The position numbers were made by a program, and so were the translations under genes. A model generated the notes under the pieces. It saw only the letters and a program-made list of their open reading frames with translations. It did not search any database and was not told where the DNA came from. This document shows, piece after piece, positions 24,781 to 36,576 of a stretch of 64,000 nucleotides of DNA (position 1 is its first letter; each line of letters starts with the position of its first letter). Where the stretch lies: contig CP114484.1 of NCBI GenBank assembly GCA_027186245.1, positions 11,914,001-11,978,000 of the forward strand. The letters are read 5' to 3'. This DNA is from Coriaria nepalensis. Lineage: Eukaryota; Streptophyta; Magnoliopsida; Cucurbitales; Coriariaceae.

Positions 24781-27500
24781 CTAGAGAAATTCATTTTCAT
24801 TTGGGAACTCCTATTTGTCATTTTGAATCCATTTTTCATCATTAGTTGAGTAATTCAATTTCTAATCATCCCTCAACTTTCCATTTGCAAGCTCCTAATA
24901 AAGAATTAATAGTTTGAGAGCTCATAAATCATTTGGGTGATTTTCAAACTTTTAAACTTGATTTTGATTTTAATACTTGATAGATAATAATAAATAAAAC
25001 TTATAGGATTTATATTAGTTTGATTTTATTTATATTATGTTTTAGATTCTGTTTGTATTGCTTTAACTTTGAATCTGAAATTTGAAATCTAAAAATTTGG
25101 ATTTATGTTGCTTGATGTCTTTGAGGCCTATAAGGATATCAAGCAATGATGACATAAGTCTTGATTGCTCGATTTTCTCGATGCCTTGAGGTATGTAAGG
25201 TTATTGAGCAATTGAGCAATACCGAAACTCTTGAACAAGCAAGATATCAAGTAATTGAGCATTACTAAAACCTTAAAACCATCGAGCATCAATGTTTACG
25301 TCATTTATTTTAATAATTTTAATCAATCAAATTGATTTCCTTTATATTTTTCCTTCTACATAAATGAAAATATTATTTGTAATGATATATTTTGATGGCG
25401 AATGAAAGAAAAATATAAACCTAAACGAGAGAAGATAATTAATGGTATTGACGTCGAAATAGGACGGAGGGATCAACTAAGGTTTCAATCAATTATAATA
25501 TCATGTATACTAAATTGTTGGAAGTTGTATATGATTATATCGACGTATATCGTAATGAATTTGAGTTTTAATTATCGTACAAGTTATCGAGTAAATTGTT
25601 ATCTTCCCTTATATACACAAGAATTAACCAAAACGTAACAGGGACATTCAAAATACTATACGACTCATAATTGGAAGCAAGTGTATGAAGATTCAATCTA
25701 TCATATACCACAATCCATTGATTAAGACATTTCATACAATATTTAGTTCATGAATCCTTCGAGCCTCTAATTAGGGTGATCTGATTTGATGTAATTTTTG
25801 TGTACTTCATGATTTGGATATAATTGAACTTTCATCTTATTTTGTATCTATTCAATTATCCATTTTAATGAAGAATGTTATTATAAATTATATTTTTAAT
25901 GAGATTATTTATCAATAAGTTTACATTGATATCTTAACTATTAGAAATTGTGAGTGTAATATTTTGTCACCCCATTCATGATTGCTCGATGACTACCTGA
26001 AGAGGGCCATTGAGCAATCGATAATTGAATGCAGGATGCTAACACTATGTTCCACTCTCTCGATTGTTCGATGACTACCTGAAGAGGACCATTGAGCAAT
26101 CGATAAATTGAATGCAGGATGCTAACACTCTGTTCCACTTTCTCGATTGCTCGATGACTTATTTTAAGTTGTTCTAACAATTTTATCTAGATTTTCCGAT
26201 TACTCGATGACTTCTTTAAGAATAAGTCATCGAGCAATAGTTTTAAATAAGAGCAAAGAAAAATAAATGCTTGAAATCATAAAAAATTGTTAAAATAGTT
26301 TTAAAGGAGTCATCGAGCAATCGATAAATCATAAAAAAAGATTGTTAGCATTCTACATTCAATTCCCGATTGCTTAATGACCCTCTTCTAGTAGCCATCG
26401 AGCAATCATGAATAGGGTGACACAATGCTAAAACTCTTAGTTTCTAACAGTCGAGGTATCAATGCAAACTTATTAATAAATAATCTCATTAGGAACATAA
26501 TTTAAAAGAAAAATCTTCATATAAAAATGATTTATTGAATATATAAATAATAAAGTGAAAGTTTGATTATATAAAAATTATAAAATATAATAAGATTATA
26601 TCAAATCGGATCACCCTAATTTGAGGCTCGAGGGGTTCATGGATCAAATATCGTCTAGAATATATCAATAAGTGAATGATGGTATAAGATAGATTGAATC
26701 TTCATACATGTGCCTCTAATTTTACATCATATAGTATTATTCTAAATGTCCCATTCACGTTTTGGTTATTTATTATGTATAGCTGGAAAAACAATAATTT
26801 ATTCGATGGCTTATATGATAGTTACAATATTTGTGATATACATTGAGAGAATCATATACATCTTTCAAGAATTTAGTATACGTGATATCATATTTGATGG
26901 AAACCCCAATTGATGCATCCGTCTTATTTTGATGCTAATACTACAAATTCTCTTTCTTATTTGAGTTTACATTATCATTCCATTTACCAATAAAATATAT
27001 TATTATGAATAATATTTTCATTTATGTAAAATAAAAAATATAAAGGAAACAATTTTTTTTTTATTATAATACTTAAAATAAATGAATTAAACATTAATGC
27101 CCGATGATTTTAAGGTTTCAGTAATGTTCGATTATTTGATACTTTTATAAACTTTAAGACATCAAGCAATACAAACCTATATTTTTAAATTTTAGATTTC
27201 AACATTTTGGCAATTTAAATAAGATCAAAAGCATAATATAAATAAAATATAATTAATAAAAATATTTTAAATTTCATTATTATTATTATTCATCAATTAT
27301 TGAAATTTAAATTAAGTTTAAAAATTTGAAACTTATCTAAATATTCTATTAGCTCTCAAACTTATGATTCTTAATCACGAGCTTGTAAATGAAATGCGAA
27401 AAGAAAATGAAGATGAAAATAAAAAAAATTAAAAAGAGATTCAATTTAATTTCTAAACTATTTTAGATTCAATTATTTTGGGCAGCTCTCTAAATTCTCT
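24780..27500. mobile_element. Giant imperfect palindrome (foldback or long-TIR element), ends approximate
   Basis: The left half (about 24780-26215) is echoed in reverse complement by the right half (about 26225-27500). Examples of matched pairs: gtttgagagctcat at about 24913 with agctctcaaac near 27351; ttgcttgatgtct at about 25109 with agacatcaagcaa near 27157; tacataaatgaaaatattat at about 25357 with ataatattttcatttatgta near 27009; cgagcctctaattagggtgatc at about 25759 with gatcaccctaatttgaggctcg near 26609. The centre is near 26222 (gatgacttctttaagaataagtcatc). Arms are about 1.3-1.4 kb and have drifted, roughly three-quarters identical by eye. No transposase frame is visible. It is best explained as a non-autonomous foldback or long-TIR transposon, or an inverted duplication. 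Confidence 0.75.
25980..26160. repeat. Tandem repeat of about 82 bp inside the palindrome
   Basis: The unit gattgctcgatgactacctg...gcaggatgctaacac...tgttccact begins at 25980 and again at 26062, with a partial third copy at 26145. Within it the element ATTGAGCAATCGAT pairs with GATTGCTCGATG, so each unit is itself hairpin-prone. Confidence 0.85.
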
Positions 27501-27504
27501 GCCC

Positions 27505-28370
27505 TTTTGACGAAGGGTAAAAAATGGGAATGATTGGAGAGATGATATGATAGAGAAGGAATGGACTGAGGGGATAAGAATGGAGGGGGCAGTAGTAGGT
27601 CTGGATTAGACGTCTTTTAGTAATCAAAAACCTTCCACGAAATTACCACTAATTCCTGTTTCATCATTATGTAGGTGAATGAACATTTATTAAAGATAGT
27701 GCATGTAGCTCCACCATAACGTTTTCATTATCACTCCATACCCAAAATCTAAATCTAAATCTAGTGTGGGGTCTTCATGTAATGAGCAGCGTGCCAGAAT
27801 CACGGTCGACCCATTACCTGCATGCATGCATGCATGGAAGAAGGAAGATCTCATTCATTTATCCCTTCATCACTTCATGTTAAACGTAAGAAATCTAAAT
27901 GTTAATGGCAAAAAGAAGTAAAACTTTGGAAGATGGATGGCAAGAGCTTAGGAGTTTTTGACGGGAAATGCAAGTGCGATCTCCTCGAACACCGAAAGTG
28001 TGCTCTCTCACTCTCGTGTTATGTTCCTCCCGTGACACGACAACCTTAACGTAAATCACAAATTCTTGTCCTCTCTCTCCTCCCTCCCTTCTTGCCTGCC
28101 TACTCTCCCTCTCTCTCTCCCTCTCTCCCTCTCTCTCCCGGGCAGTCATAAATTTAATGAGAAATCTCTGTCACTGTCCATATTTTTAACCAAAGATTCT
28201 GTACGGCCTTCTTTGCATTTACAAGTAGTGCCTGCTTTTAATTCTATTTCTTTCTTGGGAAAAGCAAAATTAAGAGACTGAACTATTTTGGAAGAAATCC
28301 CTCAAATCTTTCTAGTTTCCAGTTATTTTACGAAGCAGAAGAGAGAGGAAACCCAGATTGCAAGAAAAGA
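27505..28370. other. Promoter and leader region of the NAT gene
   Basis: Contains a GCATGCATGCATGCATG tract near 27818-27835 (RY-like) and a strongly CT-rich stretch at 28070-28140 typical of plant 5' leaders. No separate gene is supported. Confidence 0.5.
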
Positions 28371-28375
28371 AAGGA

Positions 28376-31300
28376 ATGGTAGAAACGGCAAACCACCAGC
28401 ACAATCATCAGCCAGAACAGGTAGCTCCGCCGGCACCTCCAAATTTAGGTCTTTCAAGGGGACCTGCTTGGCCTCCGGCCGAGCAACTTCAGCAGCTCCA
28501 CTACTGCATCCACTCCAACCCTTCATGGCGTGAGTATTTCTCTCTCTCTCTCTTTCTCGATCACTCTTGCAGCTTTTGACCTTCATTTTAGAATTTTGTA
28601 ACCAGACACAGACGTATTGATCATAGTTAGTCGAGAAAGTTGGGAAAAGTTAAGATCTTTCTGTTCACAAGGAGATGCAAGCTTTTGTGATTGAATTTAG
28701 TGGAGGACTTTTATTACTTATAAATTTCCTTATAAATTTTATTAAATTGTTACTCTTTTTTCTCTTCTGCTTTTCTTCTTCTTCCTTTTTTATATTCTGC
28801 AGGTAACTTTCGATTTTATTCGTTTATTTTATTCCGATTCTCTTTTAATTAAGTTTGTTTGATCCCCTAAATCTGTTAAAGGTGCAAGCTCTTGGGCTTA
28901 TTATCTTTTCTGTCTGATTCCTTAAATTTCTGCTTATCAAGTTCAGATCACTTTATAGAACCTATAAACATCTTTTTTGGGTGATTGTCTACTCTTGTTT
29001 ATTTTTCTTTTTGTGGTTTATTCCTGTAATTACTTTGAACTATTCCCGATTCTAATATCCCTATCAATTACTCTTCTTTTATTGCCTTTTGATTATGTTT
29101 CTGCAGATCTATTAGTTAACGAACTAGTATCATAGAAATTTACATGTTTGAATTCAAATGGATCTAGTTTCTACAACAAATTACTAAAATTTATTCGAAA
29201 ACCTCACAGCGGAAGCTGTTATTTTAGCTTTTCAACATTACATTGTGATGCTTGGAACCACGGTTTTGATTGCCACTTCACTTGTGCCTAGAATGGGAGG
29301 TGACCATGTAAGTTTCTACTCTCCTTCAACAATTGGGGTTTTACATTTAATTTAATAATGGACTGTTTCTTACAATATTTGAGCTCTTAAGCTTAATTGT
29401 TTGAGTCCTTGAACAGGGAGATAAAGCCCGTGTGATTCAGACATTGTTGTTTATGTCGGGTCTGAACACTCTGCTACAGACCATGATTGGTTCTAGACTC
29501 CCTACTGTAATGGGTTCTTCATTCGCCTTTCTTATTCCGGTTTTGTCAATTATCAAAGATATTTCCAATCGGGACTTCACAACTGAGCATGAGGTATTTT
29601 ACCAAATTGCTATGTAAATTGTTTTAATAAAGAGTCTCACCATCAAACACGAAGAAATAAGATTTCTTTCCATTTATAATGTAATGTGTTTGCAGAGATT
29701 TCTTTACACTGTGAGGACAATTCAAGGATCCTTAATAGTCTCTTCCTTTGTGAATATCTTCCTCGGATTTAGTCAGACATGGGGAAATTTGACAAGGTAA
29801 ATTCCCATCTAAAATCTACCCATTCTCTTCACTTTTCACTAGTCTCCATCTTAAAGGGTTAGGACTAAAATATGATTCACTCTGTTCACCTCAGATTGTT
29901 CAGTCCCGTTGTTATCGTCCCCATCGTTTCTGTGGTGGGTCTTGGTTTGTTCGCAAGGGGCTTTCCGCTGGTAATTTCTCCTAGAAAAACTATGACAAAA
30001 TTTTATTAACACTAATATCTAACACAACCAAGTATTATATTACCTGAAAGTCCTCTGTTTCATGTAGCTGGCAAACTGTGTGGAGATTGGTTTGCCCATG
30101 TTAATCCTCCTTGTCGTCACCCAACAGGTATTCTTAATTCTCTCAAGACCTCCACTCTAACTTCCTGCAATTCTCCGTAAGTTGAATCAAAGTTGCGGTT
30201 TTTTTTATCAGTATTTGAGGCGGATCCATGATCGTGCTCAAGTCATACTAGAGAGATTCGGTTTGCTTTTCTGCATAAGTGTCATCTGGGCTTTTGCAGC
30301 CATTCTCACTGTTGCTGGTGCTTATAATAATGTTGGACAACAGACTAAGCTCAGTTGCCGGACAGATCGCTCTTTTCTCATATCATCTGCTCCTTGGTAT
30401 GTTATATCTTGGATTTAACGGAGTTTGAATTCTGTCTTTCAAGAAATTTTAAAGAACATATATTCTGGTGTTGTTTGCTATGTAGGATTAAAATCCCATA
30501 TCCATTTCAGTGGGGCACTCCAATATTTAGAGCAAGCCATGTCTTTGGAATGATGGGTGCAGCTCTTGTTACATCTGCAGAGGTCTGTTCTACATTCTAT
30601 AGTTTTATTTAATGTGGATCTTAAAGAGTTCAATTCGATTACTCGACAATTATAATATGTTCAATATACAGTCGACTGGAACATATTATGCAGCAGCTCG
30701 GCTTTCAGGTGCAACACCCCCTCCTGCACATGTTATAACCCGAAGTATTGGCCTCCAGGTTCACCTTTTCCCTCCTTTTAGTGCTAAGATATTGGTCACT
30801 ATAAATCTATTTTCGATCTAGAAAGTAATTTTTGTGTGTGTATATTAGGGTATTGGTATGCTGGTTGAAGGGATTTTTGGCTCCATTGTTGGCACCACTG
30901 CATCCGTGTAAGGAAACATTTTACTTCATAATTGATAATTTCTGATAGAAAGAAGCTCTTAATGACTTGGTAAAGAAATGATGTTATTGCAGAGAAAATG
31001 TGGGCCTTCTTGGACTGACCCATATAGGAAGCAGGAGGGTGGTGCAGATATCGACTGCATTCATGATCTTCTTCTCTATTTTCGGTTTGTGTCGTCTTTC
31101 CTTCATCGTCAACTGCCCAAATAAAAAACTTTGATGTTCTATTTAGAAGCTCGTATTCTGAACAAGATATTTTTGCCTGCCACTTTCACAGGGAAGTTTG
31201 GTGCTTTCTTTGCTTCTATTCCTTTGCCAATATTTGCTGCCATATACTGTGTTCTCTTTGGCATTGTTTGTGAGTATCTCGCCCCTGCAAAATTATTCAA

Positions 31301-31852
31301 CCATTCATATTCTCCTTATCAATTTTTTTTTTGTTCTGATTTATTCATTATTTTACTCTCTTTCCTTTCTGGAGCTGCAACTGGGATCTCATTCATTCAA
31401 TTCACAAACAATAATTCAATTAGAAACATCTATATTTTAGGCCTCACTCTCTTCCTTGGCATATCAATTCCTCAATATTTTGTAATGAACACCTCAAGCA
31501 ATGGTCATGGACCCGTCAAAACAGACGGTGGATGGGTAAGAGGAATCATTATGAATTAAAAGAAGTTAAATTATCATTTTCTTAGTAATTCTACCATCAA
31601 ACAATTCACATTTTCTAATGGTTGTTGGGACAGTTTAATGATATTCTGAACACGATCTTCTCTTCACCACCATCTGTGGCGATAATTGTGGGGACAATAC
31701 TTGATAGAACAATAGAAGCAAAGAAGATGGTGAACGAGAGAGGAGTTCCATGGTGGAAGCCGTTCCAGCATAGGAATGGAGATGTTCGAAACGAGGAGTT
31801 CTATAGTCTTCCTCTCCGGATAAGCGAGTATATACCCACAAGATTTCTCTGA
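28376..31852 (+). CDS. NAT3: Nucleobase-ascorbate transporter, NAT3-like
   Basis: Fourteen exons with consistent phases: 28376-28529, 29210-29307, 29417-29593, 29696-29796, 29895-29970, 30068-30127, 30212-30396, 30486-30582, 30672-30758, 30849-30907, 30993-31084, 31192-31269, 31375-31535, 31634-31852. The product has 547 residues. The N terminus MVETANHQHNHQP and the end EFYSLPLRISEYIPTRFL match Arabidopsis NAT3/PDE135 (At2g26510) as I recall it. NAT proteins are membrane carriers of purines, uracil or related bases with about 12-14 helices; ascorbate transport has not been shown for most plant members. Family blocks include [51 protein letters not shown] and ENVGLLGLTHIGSRRVVQ. The last is the NAT signature, but with His375 where R, K or G is usual. 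Confidence 0.94.
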
Positions 31853-32913
31853 GTAATCAATCATATGCATCGAACCAAACACCTTTGTTGTGTATATAAA
31901 ACATGTCGGAAGGAGAGAACAAATGTTGTGCTTCTATATATGCGTTGTTGCAGTGATGGGTTTTGTTAATTAATGGATGCGTAAGAACAGTGTTTTTTGT
32001 TACTACTACTTACATAATGTAATATGTAATCTTAACAGGGAGAATTTAAGGGCTAAACTTGAAAAATGTAGTAGAAGGAAGGAAGGAAGGAAGATGTTTT
32101 AACAATTATGATTGATTAGTTTAAGGTAAAATATATTATTAACAGTTGTGATCGAAATTTATGAAACGTGAAATGCAGAGTGTGAACGATTGGTTTGAAG
32201 AGAAAGAAGACAAACGTAGGTTCCAACCCATTTCCTTAAAGTCTAAAAATTGAAAGTGATAGGCTAAATAATACATATATTAAGATGAAAGATCGAATCT
32301 TTCATCTTATCCTATTATGTATTATTATTATCACCACTAAACTGCGTTTCAATTGGTCCCACGCGTTTGTATGTCAATGGCAATGTCTATTGTCTAATGT
32401 CTAATGTCTAATGTCTGAGTTCTCAATTCAGCTTTTCCTTTCTTTCAAATCGACAAAAAGATCAGACAAGATTGGGCCAGATACAGTTCATTGATAAGGT
32501 CATGGGACCCACTTTCAGTTGTGTCCAAACTATTTTTCCATCTTTCATTACTTAAAAGAAGTGAGCCAACGCACTTCACCTTTTCTCACTTTTCCAAGTC
32601 TTCCACTCACCTCCGCTAATGCCTCTGCCTTTTTTCTGTGGTATAAGCCTCCAATAATAATTGGTTTCAAAGTTTAAGTCTATCTTGTTGAATTTTATAC
32701 TTGAAATTCTTCGCCCAATGGTTAAAAACGAGAGTTGAAATTTCGCTTAATTTTGAAGCCTTTAATCATTTAATGTACTCAAATTCAGCACTGAAATTTC
32801 AGCTAAAAAAAGACATGACAACAACTGGGGAAAAAACTTTTAACAACAATTATGTACATACAGGGAATTAGTTTAAAAAAAAAAAAAAAAAACATGAGTG
32901 ACTGGTGATGAGA
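31853..32913. other. Convergent 3' spacer between NAT and the helper NLR
   Basis: The two genes converge here. The spacer holds a GGAA repeat near 32074-32093, a short inverted repeat (gatgaaagat..atctttcatc) near 32283-32308, and four TCTAATG units near 32392-32415. No gene is supported. Confidence 0.5.
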
Positions 32914-35900
32914 TCAGTCATCGAGCCAGTCGAGATCAAAACATCTTTGAGCAACCTGAACATAAAGCTGAGGAGCAGAACCCCCGGCAACAGTTTTCCA
33001 AACATCAGAAACATCTTCTTCACAAATCACACTCCGTAGAGACTGCAACATTCCAACTGACTTCGGTATGCTTCTAATCTTACAACATTCCCGCATGTCT
33101 ATCTTCTCCAAACTAACCAGCTTACCAATTTCTTGTGGAAGGCCGGTCAAGTTCACACATTGTGATATATCGATATACTTCAGCACTACCAGCTCACAAA
33201 GACCCAACGGAAGATTTTTCAACATGGGGCAAGCGTATAACCTTAAGATTTCTAGACTCGTTAGTTTTCCGAAATTGGAAGGGAGCAGGCATAGATAATG
33301 ACAGTTTGTGACACTTAGACGCCTAAGCGAAGGTATGTTGCAAATACTTGAAGGTAGCTTGATTAGATCATCACAATGATCGATAGTGAGTTCTAAGAGG
33401 TTTGGAAAAATCTGCGAGAGTTCCACCGATTCATCAAGGCTGTTATTGACATTGCAGAGGACTAGAGAGATCTTGTGTAAATCTCTCAAGGGGACGGTTT
33501 CAAAGGACAATTGAGGAACAGATACTTTTTCTAGCCAAAGGCTTCTTAAATTGTTCAAATCGGCAAAGACTGAGAAGTTTTGGAGGGTTGTACTGGATGT
33601 ACCATAGTTGATCAGGATTATGGCTTTAAGCTTGGGCATGTTACAAATGAAAGGAGGCAGGAAGTACTCGCTTGAAGAAAAGTTCAATACGAGTACTTCT
33701 GCAAAGGGAAACTCCATATGGGTCCAGTCCATTTCTTTCATTTCACCTACAGGATTAAAATCATGACCAATTTATCATGACCAAAATGAGCATAGAAGTA
33801 AAAAAACAATCCCTTCTGCTTTTCTGAGAACTTTCTATTTATTTATTTATTTTTTTAGTGAGATATTATTACCTGTATGAACTGACACGACCTTCGCTTT
33901 GAATGGCTTATCAGAGTGTCTTGACCATTCTCTGGGCAATTCTGTTTCTCTTCTTGCCATTAGTAATCTTTCGCGATCATTTATCTTGCTTTGACCGCTA
34001 AAATGAATAGCAAGATCCCGCAACACGTCATGTTGAGTTACAAAAATCTCATAGTAACTGCTGAAAATGTCTCCAGCTCTGCAGAATTTTAACAAACTAA
34101 AAGATTTAGAAGCCAAATTCATACTAACAAATGAATAACTAAATCACAAAAGAATAAAAGAAAGAAAATTTTATGTCCATACTGAGCATCTTTGACCAGG
34201 GTGAGAAGATTCTTGTTAGAAAGCTCGACTACGATGGCAATAGCATCGTCTTCATTTAGATCATGTGCCTCGACCCAAATGTTGATGAGAATATCCAGAG
34301 GAATTTTCTTATCTTCAGGAAAGGCTCCTAAATCTAAGAAACAATCCCTAACTTTTGGGGGAAGGACATCAATGCTTATTGACATCCTCTGAAGCAATTT
34401 GGTTTCATGCGACTCACCGATAGATTCGCCTCGTGATAATTTGTTTTTTGCGCTTTGCCAAAATAGTTCCATTTGATCCCTTAGGGAGGCCCCTATCACT
34501 TTAAGAGCCAATGGCAAGCCTTTGCACTCACTAACAATCTGTTCCATTTTAGATATTGTGATTAGAAGATCAAACCCAGAAAAGTAAGAGATATCAAGGT
34601 TAAAGATCAATTGAGATTAAAAATATACCTGCTTGACCAAATTCGCATTAGCAGAAGAGGGAATTGAGTCCTGGCCAAAAGCAAAGTGGCAGAAGAGGGA
34701 GATAGCTTCATCTTCCCTCAGCAACTCTACCTCATAAGCAGCACTACAAACTTGCGAATATTTATTCCTTGAGACCACAAGGAATTTGCAACCTGGTATC
34801 TTGGTGATGAGCTGGTCAAGCACAGAGCCTGACCAAACATCATCCAAAACAACAAGAGTTTTAACAGCGGCAGGTGTTCCCCATTCATACTGCAGATTCC
34901 ATTTTGGGACCACATCGCAAGAATTGTATCCTGGGTTTCCCATTATATGTCCCCAAATCCGAGCCTTCAGTTGCTCTATATTTGGGGACTGAGAAACTGT
35001 CAAGAACAAAATTTTTTCTTTGAAGTAACCTGAAACAAAATTATGGCAAAAAATGAAATTATAATTCCCAGTTTTTTCAATTTCGTTTTGATGTCCAAAT
35101 TCAGAAACATGGGAGAAATTTTAATCAATTTCTCAGCACCCAAATTCGAGACGACATCAAGGCACATATTACGACAGCAAAGAAAAGTTACCAAGAAAAT
35201 AAAAATAAACCATTTTTAATAGAACTCACTTCGAACCTCAGGGTCTCTGCAAAATTCTCTAGCCAAAGTAGTCTTTCCGGACCCACCAATTCCGGATATC
35301 CCTACAACGGGAAGATCCTCTCGCCCAATCACCATCTCCTTCACCTTCACCTTCCCCACCTCCACAGTTACCCCCAAATTTAATAGACTACTTCCCCACA
35401 TATCCTCCTCCTCTGCCCTCTTCACCGCCTCCTCTAACCACACCCCTCCCACTATCCCTCCACCAACCCCAATGTTCATCGATCCAAGCCGCTGCTCCAG
35501 CCTCCGAGTCGATCCTTCAAGACGGTCCCATCGCTCGCTATACTCGGCCCTCAGGTGGTGCACATCGGCCAAAATAAAAGCCTGAAAAGGACCTTCTAGG
35601 AATCGAGTAACATCCTTTTCGAGCTTCTCCATCTTTCTCGCTAGCTGCAAATTCCTGTAGACGTTCCAGCGGTTAGAGCTGAGGACCTTTTCGGCGAGCT
35701 CTTTGCCTTTCTGGAGAGTCTCACTGAAGCGGTCGAGCCGTGACTGACGTATGGCGGGCAATTCGACGCCCGAATACTTAATTTCTTGGATGGTCGGAAG
35801 GAGCTCGTTGAGGTAGATGATGAGCTGCTCGGCGCTGGATTTGCAGTAGCAGGATTTTCGGGAAATATTGATGAGCAGTTTAAGTAGCTCGGTGGCAATC

Positions 35901-35929
35901 TCACCGGCGAATAAGTCGGAGATACCCAT
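32914..35929 (-). CDS. ADR1-like: ADR1-type helper NLR (RPW8-like CC, NB-ARC, LRR)
   Basis: Exons high to low: 35929-35230, 35029-34629, 34538-34183, 34078-33873, 33746-32914, all phases consistent, 831 residues. ADR1 proteins act downstream of sensor NLRs with EDS1-SAG101/PAD4-type complexes and form calcium-permeable channels. The start MGISDLFAGEIATELLKLL is the RPW8-like CC domain typical of ADR1. The P-loop is GISGIGGSGKTT (about 210-221), kinase 2 is LVVLDDVWS, then CKGLPLALKV and TQHDVLRDLAIH (the QHD form of MHD normal for this class). The LRR region has the family lines LTIDHCDDL, LRLYACPML, YIDISQCVNLTGLP and LEKIDMREC. The end CFDLDWLDD matches the family terminus. The linker after the CC domain is glycine-rich and makes the protein slightly longer than Arabidopsis ADR1 or ADR1-L1. 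No break is seen. Confidence 0.92.
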
Positions 35930-35996
35930 CGCCGGCCAGTGGATGTACTAGTCTCGGGAAGTAGTGGCGGGGCGGAAGTTTCTTAGTGCCCTCTTT

Positions 35997-36000
<4 letters not shown>

Positions 36001-36042
<42 letters not shown>
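36001..36042. repeat. (AG)21 microsatellite in the leader of the ADR1-like gene
   Basis: An uninterrupted dinucleotide run lies about 70 bp upstream of the helper NLR start. On the coding strand it reads (CT)n. Confidence 0.95.
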
Positions 36043-36046
<4 letters not shown>

Positions 36047-36339
36047 CAGCTTGTTGGACTCGCCTTTTGGTAAACTATTATATACTATTATATAAGAAAA
36101 TATGTTTTGTGAAATGTATATCTAAATTTTTATATTATATTAAAGTTCATGCTTATAATTAGACTAATTATTTATATATATTATGTTATATTTAAATTAT
36201 TACTTTTATAATTTTATTTTTAAATGAATATTTTTTGGAGCAATGAAGGTAGATTTTGCCGCAATGGCATGGCGTGATTTGATCAAACGGCTGAGCAGGT
36301 TTGCGAACGTCATCCCATACGCAATACCAAATTATCACC

Positions 36340-36357
36340 GGGGGGGGGGGGGGGGGG
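36340..36357. repeat. Run of 18 G
   Basis: A homopolymer of G in the spacer. Such runs are prone to length error and can form quadruplexes. No gene link is evident. Confidence 0.9.
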
Positions 36358-36576
36358 TCCGTAAACACTGTCTGATCAAAGGGGAAAAAGTAAGGGTTAA
36401 AAGAACTTATGTCAAAATTAGAAGTAAGAATTGTTTCTGTCATCCTGATCATACTCCGTATCGACTTTATTGAGTACCAAACGACCTCTCCCAATTCAGT
36501 CTAGAGAGAGGGAGAGGACCTTTTGATACGAATTGACCATCTTATCCCAATCAAATGAGACACCATCGCTAAACAG

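Noticed and set aside
25402..26180. Small frames inside the palindrome as a transposase remnant
   Set aside because: Short, no DDE or zinc-finger features, and the repeat structure explains them.
36243..36494. Frames on both strands around the poly-G run
   Set aside because: Contain Gly/Pro runs caused by the 18-G homopolymer; no other support.
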